A model generated the notes under the pieces. The model was not told the DNA's origin. It did not search any database and saw only the letters and a list, made by a program, of their open reading frames with translations. Shown here piece after piece: positions 17,652-25,739 of a DNA stretch of 48,995 nt (its first letter is position 1; each line of letters starts with the position of its first letter). This DNA is from Eubacterium sp. (GTDB taxonomy: Bacteria > Bacillota > Clostridia > Lachnospirales > Lachnospiraceae), in NCBI GenBank assembly GCA_017965495.1, contig JAGCPW010000013.1:1-48995 (forward strand), written 5' to 3'. Position numbers and translations under genes: made by a program.

Positions 17652-18527
17652 TTAAATCTTCTTCAAAATATATTTTATAATGGCATCTGCTGCATCCACT
17701 CCCGTGCAGTCAAATATGTTTTTGAAATGCGCATTCGAGTTAATCTCGCACAAAAGCGGCTCTCCATTTTCTTTCCATATAATATCTACTCCGGCAAAAT
17801 CCAATCCAAGTTTCTTGCAAGCCTTAAGCGCAATCTCTTTTTCCTTATCCGTAGGCTCGTACTTTTCCATCTTGCCGCCACCAGTGACGTTTGACTTAAA
17901 GTCTTCTTCGTTGGTGAGTTTCATAGATGTTATCACTTCGTCTCCCACCACCTGAAGCCTTGCACTCTTGCCTTTTGATTCTTCAATATACTCTTGCATA
18001 ATGAATGAATTAGGTCCTAAGTTTTCTATGATGGCTGCTGCTTCTTTAAAATCGTTAGCTAAAAATACTTCTTTTCCAAAAGAGCCAGCATTTTTCTTTA
18101 TAATCATTGGATATCCAATTTTGTTTTCAACTTGAAGCAAGAATGTGTAATCAGGATATCTGTCTTCAAAAGTAAGTGGCGCATTAAAAGTAACTGGCAT
18201 TGGAATGTCAGTGTCTTTTAGTTTGATAAAGGTGAGCGATTTATCATCGCACGCCTCTATGGCATCGGCATTGTTGAAAAGTTGAAAACCTTCAGCTTCT
18301 AGCATTCTGGCAAGCTTAACATCTTTGTCCCAGAATATTACGAAATCTGGTTTAGCCTTCCAGTCAGTCTCTCCAGTGCTGATTGGTAGAATTGATGTGA
18401 CTTGATCGTTTGTTAGTTTGCGAAGTTCAACATTATTTTCCTTTGCCGCGGTCAATATCCAGTTGTAAATCTCGTCAAATTTTGGACTTTCTAGAAATCC
18501 ATTTACGATTAACCAGCCTTGTTTCAT
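17652..18527 (-). CDS. RimK-like ATP-grasp protein 2
   Basis: A 291-residue RimK-family ATP-grasp ligase, substrate not readable. It has MPVTFNAPLTF near 107-117, the lysine-bearing YPMIIKKNAGSFGKEVFL with the glycine loop, FIMQEYIEES, and a complete Mg site FAGVDIIWKENGEPLLCEINSNAHF. Both genes of the pair begin with a similar M-K-x-G-W segment, supporting duplication. The intact EINSN motif suggests this is the catalytically standard member. It leads a four-gene operon with ATP-grasp 1, DUF5662 and HIT. Confidence 0.8.
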   Translation of the reverse strand: MKQGWLIVNGFLESPKFDEIYNWILTAAKENNVELRKLTNDQVTSILPISTGETDWKAKPDFVIFWDKDVKLARMLEAEGFQLFNNADAIEACDDKSLTFIKLKDTDIPMPVTFNAPLTFEDRYPDYTFLLQVENKIGYPMIIKKNAGSFGKEVFLANDFKEAAAIIENLGPNSFIMQEYIEESKGKSARLQVVGDEVITSMKLTNEEDFKSNVTGGGKMEKYEPTDKEKEIALKACKKLGLDFAGVDIIWKENGEPLLCEINSNAHFKNIFDCTGVDAADAIIKYILKKI

Positions 18528-18558
18528 GCGCTCTTCTCCTGTAATTGTCTCGCTTTTA

Positions 18559-18586
18559 ATTCTATCAAATACATATTAGAATTCAA
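18559..18586 (-). promoter_or_regulatory. probable promoter of the ATP-grasp operon
   Basis: Minus strand TTGAAT (18581-18586), 16-nt spacer, TAGAAT (18559-18564); AGGAG follows shortly before the ATG at 18527. On the plus strand two TATAAT-like boxes (18623, 18631) may serve the divergent gene, but I see no good -35 for them. Confidence 0.5.
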
Positions 18587-18670
18587 ACTTTTTTCACATT
18601 TTGTTCCTTTATATTTGGTGGCTATAATGATATAATTGTCGATAGTAATTAAGAATTGCGGGAGGTAATT

Positions 18671-19360
18671 ATGGATAACAATAATAACACACAGGCTCCT
18701 GAGCCAAAGGAAAATAACAAACCTATTATCATCATCGCTTCAGTGGTTATTGCTGCAGTAGTGATAGCATTTGTTGTTTTAGGACTTACACTTGGTTGGT
18801 TCGGCGGCAAAGGTGCTTCTAAGAAAGACACAAAGGAAGGACAGATTCCTGCTACTATTAATGTCGTTGAGACCAAAGGTGTCGAAGGCAAAACTACAAA
18901 AGTGAAGATTAGCGTAAGAGACGTGAAATTCGGAGACAAGGTTAAGAAGGTCAAAAAATTTGAGAAAACTCAAGAAGATACTTTAGATAATCCTTCTGAG
19001 GCATCTACTAAAGATGGTTACACATATCTCACTTATACATATTCTCCAAAGGCTAAGTTCTTTGGTGTAAAACCATCAAAGGCTCCATCAGGCGCTTTGC
19101 TTCAGTATGTATTTAAAAAGAAGAAGTTGTTTGATATTAGAATTCAGTTTGGCGATATCAAGAAAGCTGAACAGGAAAAACTTTCAAAGAACTTGAGAGA
19201 TAAATATGGAAAACCAACATTTACTATCAAATACTCTAACGATTCTTGGAGAGATTCTTGGAGAACAGCTGCTAAGGATCCTAAAAAGCAGACTATTTTG
19301 GCTTTGAACTATAGTCCTCATGGCGGAACTGTTTTATCTTATGAGTCAGTAGGTAGATAG
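18671..19360 (+). CDS. single-pass membrane protein of unknown function
   Basis: I do not recognise this 229-residue protein. It has a short polar N-terminus rich in Asn (MDNNNNTQAPEPKENNK), one strongly hydrophobic helix at about 19-42 and a long, Lys-rich exterior part without Cys. The exterior part begins with a beta-rich stretch (TTKVKISVRDVKFGDKVKK), contains aromatic YTYLTYTYSPKAKFFG and ends in SWRDSWRTAAKD. The start at 18671 is chosen because GGGAGG (18659-18664) is correctly spaced; a TTG 15 nt upstream is in frame but lies before that site. It is probably co-transcribed with gtrA, 3 nt away. Confidence 0.75.
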   Translation: MDNNNNTQAPEPKENNKPIIIIASVVIAAVVIAFVVLGLTLGWFGGKGASKKDTKEGQIPATINVVETKGVEGKTTKVKISVRDVKFGDKVKKVKKFEKTQEDTLDNPSEASTKDGYTYLTYTYSPKAKFFGVKPSKAPSGALLQYVFKKKKLFDIRIQFGDIKKAEQEKLSKNLRDKYGKPTFTIKYSNDSWRDSWRTAAKDPKKQTILALNYSPHGGTVLSYESVGR

Positions 19361-19363
19361 TAG

Positions 19364-19834
19364 ATGCAGAAAATTATTTCTTTGATAAAAAAATATATCT
19401 TCAATAAAGAAATGATGATGTATATCATCATGGGCGTATTGGCCACAGTTGTAAACTTAATTGTTTACGCTATCAGCGTTAAGGTTCTTGCCTCCTTTAT
19501 GACAGATAAAACTATTTATATAGGAGCCGCCAAGTTAATTGCCTGGGTTGTGGCTGTGCTATTTGCTTTCTTCACCAACAAAATTTGGGTGTTCGAAAGT
19601 AAGTCATGGGCCCCAAGAGTTTTTTGGAGAGAGTTAATAAGTTTTGTGGGCGCTAGAGCTTTAACTGGATTGTTAGAAGTGTTCGGAACTCCATTCCTTG
19701 TTAACATAGGACTTGACCAAAAGCTGTTCGGAGTAGAAGGTATGTGGGCAGTAATAATTGTTAGCTTTATCGTTATTGTTGCCAATTATGTATTTAGTAA
19801 ATTGCTTATATTTACAAAAAAAGAAACTCGCTAG
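19364..19834 (+). CDS. GtrA family membrane protein
   Basis: A 156-residue protein with four predicted membrane helices, as in GtrA, which is thought to flip polyprenyl-phosphate-linked sugars across the membrane for wall-polymer decoration. Landmarks: MYIIMGVLATVVNLIVYAIS (helix 1), AKLIAWVVAVLFAFFTNKIWVFESK near 60-83 (the conserved NKxWVF), FVGARALTGLLE and the last helix IIVSFIVIVANYVFSKLLIF. It ends in a Lys-rich tail, and its stop codon is inside the following terminator hairpin. Confidence 0.9.
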   Translation: MQKIISLIKKYIFNKEMMMYIIMGVLATVVNLIVYAISVKVLASFMTDKTIYIGAAKLIAWVVAVLFAFFTNKIWVFESKSWAPRVFWRELISFVGARALTGLLEVFGTPFLVNIGLDQKLFGVEGMWAVIIVSFIVIVANYVFSKLLIFTKKETR

Positions 19835-19847
19835 AGTTTCTTTTTTT
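19820..19847. terminator. bidirectional terminator shared by gtrA and tRNA-Lys
   Basis: A short stem GAAACTC/GAGTTTC with loop GCTA, with A-runs on the left and T-runs on the right, so it can stop both the plus-strand gtrA transcript and the minus-strand tRNA-Lys transcript. The gtrA stop codon (19832-19834) lies in it. Confidence 0.85.
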
Positions 19848-19898
19848 ATAAAAGTTGAGTACCACCCCAAACAATAAGTGTTCGAAACGGTACCCGCG

Positions 19899-19971
19899 TC
19901 CGCCTCCAGGGGCTCGAACCCTGGACACCCTGATTAAGAGTCAGGTGCTCTTCCAACTGAGCTAGAGGCGG
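19899..19971 (-). tRNA. tRNA-Lys (anticodon CTT)
   Basis: Complete cloverleaf on the minus strand: acceptor stem CCGCCTC/GAGGCGG, D-loop AGCTCAGTTGGAAGAGC, anticodon stem CCTGA with loop CTCTTAA, T-arm with GGTTCGAGCC. The anticodon CTT reads AAG. The 3' CCA is not encoded (A followed by CGC), so it must be added. Confidence 0.95.
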
Positions 19972-20003
19972 TTATATGTATGTTCACAACGTGAACGAGA
20001 AAT

Positions 20004-20032
20004 ATTATAATACAGTTTTTTGTCTTTTTCAA
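20004..20032 (-). promoter_or_regulatory. promoter of tRNA-Lys
   Basis: Minus strand TTGAAA (20027-20032), 17-nt spacer, TATAAT (20004-20009). A small inverted repeat GTTCAC-AAC-GTGAAC (19982-19996) lies between the start point and the tRNA. Confidence 0.75.
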
Positions 20033-20096
20033 GAATAATTTTTTCTTTTTTCTCTAAAAATAAAGGCTTTCCTGTGCTCTGTTTTTTAATTCATTC

Positions 20097-20125
20097 TTGA
20101 TATTAAGCGTCAATAATTTTATACT
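20097..20125 (+). promoter_or_regulatory. promoter of the AI-2E family transporter gene
   Basis: TTGATA (20097-20102), 17-nt spacer, TATACT (20120-20125); GGAGG follows before the ATG at 20156. Confidence 0.7.
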
Positions 20126-20155
20126 TATTTATAGAACGATTGAACGGAGGTTATT

Positions 20156-21406
20156 ATGAGCAAACAAAACAAATTTAGATCTAGCAGTAAATACTTTACA
20201 ATTTCTGCTTATGCCTTTGGAACTTTATGTCTTTTAGGAGTTGCTTTTAAACTTATTTTCTTCTGGAAAGACTCAGCTAGTTTTCTAGGCAACTTAGTTT
20301 CTACTCTAGAGCCATTTTTCTTAGGAATCTTAATCGCTTTCTTGATTAACCCTTTGGTTAATTGGATGCGTAGAGTCTTATTCGGGAAACTTATTAAAAT
20401 TAAGAAACCAGGTTTGAACAATGCTTTGTCGATCACGCTTTCATACATTTTGGTTTTAGCAGCTATTATCGGCGCTATATTCTTTATCGTTCCAAGCATC
20501 GTCAATACAGCTTATGATCTTGTTAAGCAAATAGATGGCGCAAGAGATTCTGTATTAAAACTAGCTTCTTGGGTTGATAAGAAGATTGATGTCGGTTTAG
20601 TAGATACAGTTAATAAATATCTAAATGCAAGCTATCTAAAAGGGCTTGTTTCAGATTATGCGAAAGATATTACTTCTACTGTTATATCTACTGGTTCAGC
20701 TGTTATTGGTGCTGTTATCAATATTGTTATCGCATTTATCGTTTCAATATATCTTATCATTGATAAGAAAGTTCAGACTAGAAGTATCAAGAGGGTTTTA
20801 TATGCATTCTTTGCAGAGCACAATGCTAGAAGAATTTGCTACGTTGCCAAAAGAGCGGTTTCTATTTTCAGCAACTTCTTTGACGGCAAAATGTTAGATT
20901 CTTTGGTTATGGGTGTTATAACATATTTCTCAATGTTAATCATGGGAATCTTCTTCAAAGGATTCTGGGCTAACGCTCTATTAATAGCCATTGTCATTGG
21001 TGTTACAAATATGATTCCTTACTTCGGTCCATTCATTGGTGCCGTTCCTAGTATATTGATATTATTGGTTGCTTCAGGATGGCAAGGCGCCGTAGTATTT
21101 GCAATATTTATCATTGTAATTATGCAGGTAGACGGAAACGTTATTGGACCAAAGATTTTGGGAGGTTCTACTGGGCTCAGACCATTATGGATTATTTTCG
21201 CCATCACAATTGGTGGATGGGCATTTGGTGTAGTTGGTATGCTAATAGGTGTTCCTATTGTAGCTACTATCACTGGTCTTCTAAATGATGCGGTAGAAAT
21301 CAACCTAGATAGAAAAGGGGTTAAGATGCCATCGCTTGATAGACCTACATCAGATGAAAAATTGGCAGAATTAAAAGAGTTGGCTAAAAAGCCTGATGAA
21401 GATTAA
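20156..21406 (+). CDS. AI-2E/PerM family transporter
   Basis: A 416-residue polytopic membrane protein of the family named after TqsA; members have been linked to autoinducer-2 or ion efflux, and the substrate here is unknown. It has about seven or eight hydrophobic helices. Family landmarks: FFLGILIAFLINPLVNWM near residue 50, a periplasmic helical middle region, the cytoplasmic VQTRSIKRVLYAFF, ANALLIAIVIGVTNMIPYFGPFIGAVPSI near 280, and GPKILGGSTGLRPLWIIFAITIGGWAFG near 335. It is a monocistronic unit with its own promoter and terminator. Confidence 0.88.
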   Translation: MSKQNKFRSSSKYFTISAYAFGTLCLLGVAFKLIFFWKDSASFLGNLVSTLEPFFLGILIAFLINPLVNWMRRVLFGKLIKIKKPGLNNALSITLSYILVLAAIIGAIFFIVPSIVNTAYDLVKQIDGARDSVLKLASWVDKKIDVGLVDTVNKYLNASYLKGLVSDYAKDITSTVISTGSAVIGAVINIVIAFIVSIYLIIDKKVQTRSIKRVLYAFFAEHNARRICYVAKRAVSIFSNFFDGKMLDSLVMGVITYFSMLIMGIFFKGFWANALLIAIVIGVTNMIPYFGPFIGAVPSILILLVASGWQGAVVFAIFIIVIMQVDGNVIGPKILGGSTGLRPLWIIFAITIGGWAFGVVGMLIGVPIVATITGLLNDAVEINLDRKGVKMPSLDRPTSDEKLAELKELAKKPDED

Positions 21407-21426
21407 TTAAAAAACAATTATATAAG

Positions 21427-21454
21427 AAGACTAGAGATTAATTTCTCTAGTCTT
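21427..21454. terminator. bidirectional terminator between transporter gene and trmB
   Basis: Perfect 11-bp stem AAGACTAGAGA (21427-21437) with TCTCTAGTCTT (21444-21454), loop of six bases, T-rich on the plus side and moderately T-rich on the minus side. Confidence 0.8.
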
Positions 21455-21459
21455 TTCTT

Positions 21460-22098
21460 TTACCTTTTTATAATAACTTTATGAATTGGATGTCCTAGTT
21501 TTGAAAACTTAGTCTCATATTCTGTCATAACATTTCCTTGTACATGTTCTTCATCGGCATGTAAATCCCATATAACCGCTATAGGCTCCCATCCAGCCTC
21601 AGGTATTTGGTCTACAGTAAAATTAAACAAATCATCATTGTCTGTCTTGAATTCCACTACGCCATCTTTTTTTAGAATGTGGTCGTATCTTCCTAAGAAT
21701 TGTTTCGATGTGAGCCTTCTCTTTGCGTGTCTATCCTTTGGCCATGGATCGGAAAAGTTTAAATATATTTTATCTACTTCTCCCTCGCCAAAGACATCTT
21801 CTATATACTCTGCTTCCATTCTAATAAATCTAATATTTTCAAGTTCTAAGTCTTCGCACTTTTCGAGAGCTCTCACTAGCACGCTTGAGTATTTTTCAAT
21901 TCCCACAAAATTTATGTTTGGATTTTGCTGCGCCAGCGTAGTTAGAAACAATCCTTTCCCCATTCCAATTTCTAACTGAACAGGATTGTCATTTCCAAAC
22001 TCTTCATTCCATTTTCCTTTATTTTGCTCAGGCTCATTTATTGCTAATTCATGTTTTGCAATATCTTCTCTTGCGCCTGGAACATTTCTAAGTCTCAT
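21460..22098 (-). CDS. trmB: tRNA (guanine(46)-N7)-methyltransferase
   Basis: SAM-dependent enzyme forming m7G46 in the variable loop of tRNAs. The 212 residues match Gram-positive TrmB. It starts [17 protein letters not shown], has the SAM-binding [13 protein letters not shown] near 41-53 and [16 protein letters not shown], and the family motif [20 protein letters not shown] (here [18 protein letters not shown]) near 116. It is transcribed alone from a divergent promoter shared with the dacF side. Confidence 0.95.
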   Translation of the reverse strand: [212 protein letters not shown]

Positions 22099-22122
22099 AG
22101 CTGTCTCCTTTGTCCAAGTAGC

Positions 22123-22151
22123 ATTGTAATTTCAAATCTGGATTTTTTCAA
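22123..22151 (-). promoter_or_regulatory. promoter of trmB
   Basis: Minus strand TTGAAA (22146-22151), 17-nt spacer, TACAAT (22123-22128); AAAGGAG follows before the trmB ATG. Confidence 0.7.
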
Positions 22152-22208
22152 GTTTTATTTATCCCCTTTTATATGAATGTTGCCTTTACAAATTGTTTGT
22201 GATATTTA

Positions 22209-22236
22209 TTGATTTATGCCGTATTTTTGTTACAAT
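22209..22236 (+). promoter_or_regulatory. promoter of dacF
   Basis: TTGATT (22209-22214), 16-nt spacer, TACAAT (22231-22236). AGAGGG precedes the ATG at 22273. Confidence 0.65.
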
Positions 22237-22272
22237 ACTAGGTGGTATTAAAAATATATTAAAAGAGGGTTT

Positions 22273-23652
22273 ATGGAATCACTAATTAAAAAATTAATTG
22301 TAGGCATAACCGTTGTGGGGCTCTTTGTCTCGGGCATCGCCTTTGTACCAAAACAAGTGGCGGCGGACAGTGCTCCAGCATGGCCAAATGGCTACGTACA
22401 TACCGTTGCAAAGTCTTCTTGTTTAATTGACTATGACACTGGTACTGTTTTGTATGAGTCTAAAGCTCATAAAAAAAGATTTCCAGCTAGTATAACAAAG
22501 ACTTTGACTGCTCTTCTCACAATTGAGAATTGCGACATGAACGAGACTGTCACTTACTCTAAAAATGCTTTGTCTTGCATTAGAGACGGCGCGGCAAACA
22601 TTGGTGCAAAAGTGGGCGAGAAAATGTCTGTAAAGGATGCTCTTTACGGAATGATGCTTCATTCGGGTAACGAATGTGCTACTGCTCTTGGCGAGCATAT
22701 GTTTGGCACAGAAAAAGCTTTTGCTCAGAAATTAAACGAGCGCGCTAAGGAAGCCGGTGCTAAGGATTCGCATTTTGTAAACGGAAATGGTTTGCACAAC
22801 GACAATCACTATGTGACCGCTTACGATATGGCTATGATTATGCGAGCTGCTCTAAAGTATCCTTTGTTTAGGGAAATACTTGGAACTACTCAATATACAA
22901 TTCAGAAAAACAACAAAAGAAAACATCGTTTCATGGCAACAATGAGACATAAGATGATTTGGGAAGGTGGTCCTTACTATTATAAAGGAATCATCGGCGG
23001 TAAAACTGGATTCACAGATCAAGCCGGAAACACGCTTGTAACTGCAGCTGAGAGAAACGGTCTTACACTAATATCTGTTGTTTTAAAATCAAACACAAAC
23101 AATGTTTACACAGACACCAGAAAATTGTTTAACTACGGATTTAGGAATTTTAAATCCATAAACATTTCTGAAAGCGATGATAGATTTAACGACGAAAACG
23201 AGTATGCTTTAACTTCGCCTTTCATAAAGAAGACTGGAACATTGCAACTTGATAGAACAGCTAAGGCGGTTATTCCAAAAGGCGCAAATTATTCTAATTT
23301 GAAAATAACCACTACTTTCAATGTGAGACGCGGGGTATTTTCAAAGATGAGTTATCACTACGGCGACAAAGTAGTGGGAACAGCCGATCTTACATATAGA
23401 AAAGGCAAAAACATTAAGGCCGCCGAGAATGTAGAGCAAGAGACTATCGTGAAGATAACTACTGCTGCTCCTACTACCAAGGCTGAAGTTAAGAAGAGTT
23501 CTGGCACATCCATCAAAAAGATAACTCCAATCATTATAATGGTTGTGGGCGCGGTAGTTCTAATAATACTTATTGTTCTAATTATAAAGCGCAAGAAAAA
23601 AATGGATGAAATTCGTGAAAGAAAGCGAAATAGAAATAGATATACACATTAA
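22273..23652 (+). CDS. dacF: D-alanyl-D-alanine carboxypeptidase (DacF/PBP5 type)
   Basis: A low-molecular-weight penicillin-binding protein that trims the terminal D-Ala from peptidoglycan stem peptides outside the membrane. Its 459 residues have an N-terminal signal peptide (KKLIVGITVVGLFVSGIAF, probable cleavage after AAD near 30-32), the active-site SITK at 73-76, SGN at 131-133 and KTG at 244-246. A C-terminal beta domain follows. In place of the usual amphipathic anchor helix there is a true hydrophobic segment near 415-440 followed by a basic tail. The degenerate recombinase gene starts 17 nt downstream. Confidence 0.93.
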   Translation: MESLIKKLIVGITVVGLFVSGIAFVPKQVAADSAPAWPNGYVHTVAKSSCLIDYDTGTVLYESKAHKKRFPASITKTLTALLTIENCDMNETVTYSKNALSCIRDGAANIGAKVGEKMSVKDALYGMMLHSGNECATALGEHMFGTEKAFAQKLNERAKEAGAKDSHFVNGNGLHNDNHYVTAYDMAMIMRAALKYPLFREILGTTQYTIQKNNKRKHRFMATMRHKMIWEGGPYYYKGIIGGKTGFTDQAGNTLVTAAERNGLTLISVVLKSNTNNVYTDTRKLFNYGFRNFKSINISESDDRFNDENEYALTSPFIKKTGTLQLDRTAKAVIPKGANYSNLKITTTFNVRRGVFSKMSYHYGDKVVGTADLTYRKGKNIKAAENVEQETIVKITTAAPTTKAEVKKSSGTSIKKITPIIIMVVGAVVLIILIVLIIKRKKKMDEIRERKRNRNRYTH

Positions 23653-23669
23653 TCATAGGAGGTATAGGT

Positions 23670-24407
23670 ATGAATTGGGTTGCACCTATTAAAGATGAAG
23701 AAACATTAGAGGCTTTTGGCGAAGCCCTAAAAGAAATTGATGAGAAATATTATATTTTATTTGAACTAGGAATCGGTACTGGTCTCCAGTTGCAGGATAT
23801 CCTAGCTTTCAAGGTGAAAGATGTAAAGGACAAAAAGGAAATCCACGTTAAGATTGGAAAACATAAGCAAAAGATCACTTTTAAAGTTCCTACTAAACTA
23901 CAGAAGGAAATTAAAGAATTTATAAAAGACAGACCTTTGAATGAATATTTGATTTTGGGTCACAGAACAAAGAATAAACCTGTTTCACGTGAGCAGGCTT
24001 ACAGAGTTTTGAGAAGCGCTGGACACCATGTGGGTCTACACTCTATCGGTGCTCAGACTATGCGTAAGACTTATGCGTACAGATACTACAGAGAGACTGG
24101 CGACGTTTATCATTTGCAGGCGTTGTTCAACCACGCTTCTCCTTCTATCACATATAGATTTATCGGTGAGAAGCCAAACGTGGAACTATTCATGAGAAAG
24201 CTTACTCCAAAGGAGAACGAACGCAGCCGTTACCTACTATATCTAAACAACAGCGGCAAAAAGCGTTTGCAAAAAGTTATCAAAGAGATTTCTGCTATAG
24301 AAAAGAATTTTGATAATCCTAAAAATAATGATGCATTCTACGGCAAAGTAGATTGCTTACTAGAAGAATTAGAGCAACTATTAGACTCATACCACGAAGC
24401 TGAATAA
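23670..24407 (+). CDS. degenerate tyrosine recombinase-fold protein, probably catalytically dead
   Basis: A 245-residue protein clearly homologous to the catalytic domain of phage-integrase/Xer-type recombinases. The N-terminal core-binding domain is missing: the sequence starts directly in the catalytic fold (MNWVAPIKDEETLEAF). The family TGLR motif reads TGLQ (Gln40), the HxLR box reads QTMR (Gln129, Arg132 kept), His155 is kept in FNHASPS, and the nucleophile position in TYRFIG is Phe164. So three of the usual active-site residues (R, H, Y) are lost. About 75 extra helical C-terminal residues follow. The frame is intact and the ribosome binding site good (GGAGG). It may act as a DNA-binding protein. 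Confidence 0.8.
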   Translation: MNWVAPIKDEETLEAFGEALKEIDEKYYILFELGIGTGLQLQDILAFKVKDVKDKKEIHVKIGKHKQKITFKVPTKLQKEIKEFIKDRPLNEYLILGHRTKNKPVSREQAYRVLRSAGHHVGLHSIGAQTMRKTYAYRYYRETGDVYHLQALFNHASPSITYRFIGEKPNVELFMRKLTPKENERSRYLLYLNNSGKKRLQKVIKEISAIEKNFDNPKNNDAFYGKVDCLLEELEQLLDSYHEAE

Positions 24408-24409
24408 AT

Positions 24410-24444
24410 AAAAAAAGCGATTTCATTTTGAAGTCGCTTTTTTT
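24410..24444 (+). terminator. terminator of the dacF-recombinase unit
   Basis: Stem AAAAAAAGCGA (24410-24420) / TCGCTTTTTTT (24434-24444) right after the stop codon at 24407, ending in a T-run on the plus strand. Confidence 0.85.
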
Positions 24445-24447
24445 AAT

Positions 24448-24488
24448 AAAAAATGAGTTTCTGCATTTTCTGCTGAAACTCATTTTTT
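24448..24488 (-). terminator. terminator of the exonuclease gene
   Basis: A second hairpin, AAAAAATGAGTTTC (24448-24461) / GAAACTCATTTTTT (24475-24488), ends in a T-run on the minus strand just beyond the convergent exonuclease gene. The two hairpins are separated by 3 nt. Confidence 0.8.
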
Positions 24489-24502
24489 CTATTACATGGT
24501 TT

Positions 24503-25525
24503 TTAATAATCGTCCTCTGCATCGTCATCATCGATAGCTGAGCTGCCCCATGTCTCTTGCATCATTTCTCGCTCTATCAAGCGATGTCTTTTTTCTCTTC
24601 TTTTTTCTCTGATGCTTTCTTTCTTATCTTTTACTTTTTGAACTCTAGTTTCGTCCGCTAGTTTAACAATCTTTATCGCGTAGAAACTATCCTTCTCACA
24701 TTTTCTGATTTTTATCTTTCCTCGAACATCTCCATGCTCTGGACATCGTCCTAGACAAAAATATGTTTTTCCACTGTCTGAGAACCAATCAATATATGGA
24801 TAAATTCTCTCTCCACATCTATTACATCTCAGCTGCTCTATATCTTCATCGGAAAACATTTCATCTTTTGAAAGAAATTCTCTAGTGACTAATTTGTTAT
24901 AGTCATCAAACTCTACAAAAATTTCTTCTTCCTTTATTCGAGGTGGATAGAACGTGTCAATCGATAATCGTTTTATAAATCTGCCTGGTTCCATCTTTTG
25001 GAAAACTTTGGCAGTGTAGAACGCATCATCTATCGCTCTGTGGAATTCTTTGTCTTCCTTAATTCCCAATTCCTCCACCACATCCGAAAGTGTGCTTTTA
25101 TTCTTTCCATCGTCATATCTCAAACTATAAATCTTTTGTAAGTCTAGATAATAAAGTGGGAAATCCAACACTCTCTCTAATTTGTAGTGTTTCATATTCT
25201 TTTGTAATTCTGTCAAATCCATTGAGCCCCAAGTGCAAAACATAAAATCATCTCCGCACCATTCAAGAAACTCTCTAATCACTTTTCTAAAGTCTGATCC
25301 TTTGGCCAGTTCTTCATTTGTGAAATGAGTAATCTCTTTGATCTTGTAGTGGAGTTTTTTGTAAACTCGCGGTTTAACAATCTGATGGAATGAATCTACT
25401 ATTTCTAGATCTTCATTCATTTTGACCGCGCCCACTTCAATGATCTCGAACGGCATTTCTGGATGATAGTTTCTTTTCCCGTAGGGGTTTTGGTTCCACT
25501 CGAGGTCTAAAACTATGTAGTCCAT
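24503..25525 (-). CDS. DEDDh 3'-5' exonuclease with C-terminal zinc-ribbon-like region
   Basis: A 340-residue protein. Residues 1-185 form an RNase T/DnaQ-type exonuclease domain: YIVLDLEW supplies Asp7 and Glu9, WGSMDLTEL the third acidic residue, and EFHRAIDDAFYTAKVF the catalytic His and last Asp. The C-terminal part has CNRCG near 232 and FCLGRCPEHGD near 256, four Cys that could bind zinc, and ends in a basic stretch and an Asp-rich tail. The KapD-like exonuclease family is the nearest I recognise; whether the substrate is RNA or DNA is unknown. It is convergent with the recombinase-like gene. Confidence 0.85.
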   Translation of the reverse strand: MDYIVLDLEWNQNPYGKRNYHPEMPFEIIEVGAVKMNEDLEIVDSFHQIVKPRVYKKLHYKIKEITHFTNEELAKGSDFRKVIREFLEWCGDDFMFCTWGSMDLTELQKNMKHYKLERVLDFPLYYLDLQKIYSLRYDDGKNKSTLSDVVEELGIKEDKEFHRAIDDAFYTAKVFQKMEPGRFIKRLSIDTFYPPRIKEEEIFVEFDDYNKLVTREFLSKDEMFSDEDIEQLRCNRCGERIYPYIDWFSDSGKTYFCLGRCPEHGDVRGKIKIRKCEKDSFYAIKIVKLADETRVQKVKDKKESIREKRREKRHRLIEREMMQETWGSSAIDDDDAEDDY

Positions 25526-25596
25526 ATTCTCTCCAATATATTTTCTGATTTCAAACCCTCTTTTTTGACTATCAGATTATTTGTCTTTCACACGAA

Positions 25597-25670
25597 CGTC
25601 CCGTAGAGGATTCGAACCTCCGGCCTCTCGCTTAGGAGGCGAGCGCTCTATCCAACTGAGCTAACGAGAC
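25597..25670 (-). tRNA. tRNA-Arg (anticodon CCT)
   Basis: Cloverleaf on the minus strand: acceptor GTCTCGT with ACGGGAC (one G-T pair), D-arm AGCTCAGTTGGATAGAGC, anticodon stem CTCGC with loop CTCCTAA (anticodon CCT, reads AGG), T-arm GGAGGTTCGAATCC. No CCA is encoded. It lies between serS and the exonuclease gene. Confidence 0.95.
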
Positions 25671-25739
25671 TTGCGGCAAAACAAAGCATTTTGCCATTCT
25701 TGCTTGTTTATAAATATTTGCACCTAATCCTAGTGCAAC

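Noticed and set aside
19820..19847. TCGCTAG in the gtrA terminator as a fourth copy of the invariant-loop element
   Set aside because: Only seven bases match and they are fixed by the gtrA stop codon and the stem; the rest of the loop is missing.
23991..24002. TGTTTCACGTGA, three quarters of a parS site
   Set aside because: The second half-site reads GCAG instead of AACA; it is within the recombinase-like gene and ParB needs both halves.
23670..24407. Integrase as a mark of a prophage or integrative element
   Set aside because: No attachment repeats, no other phage or conjugation genes, and catalytic residues are missing.
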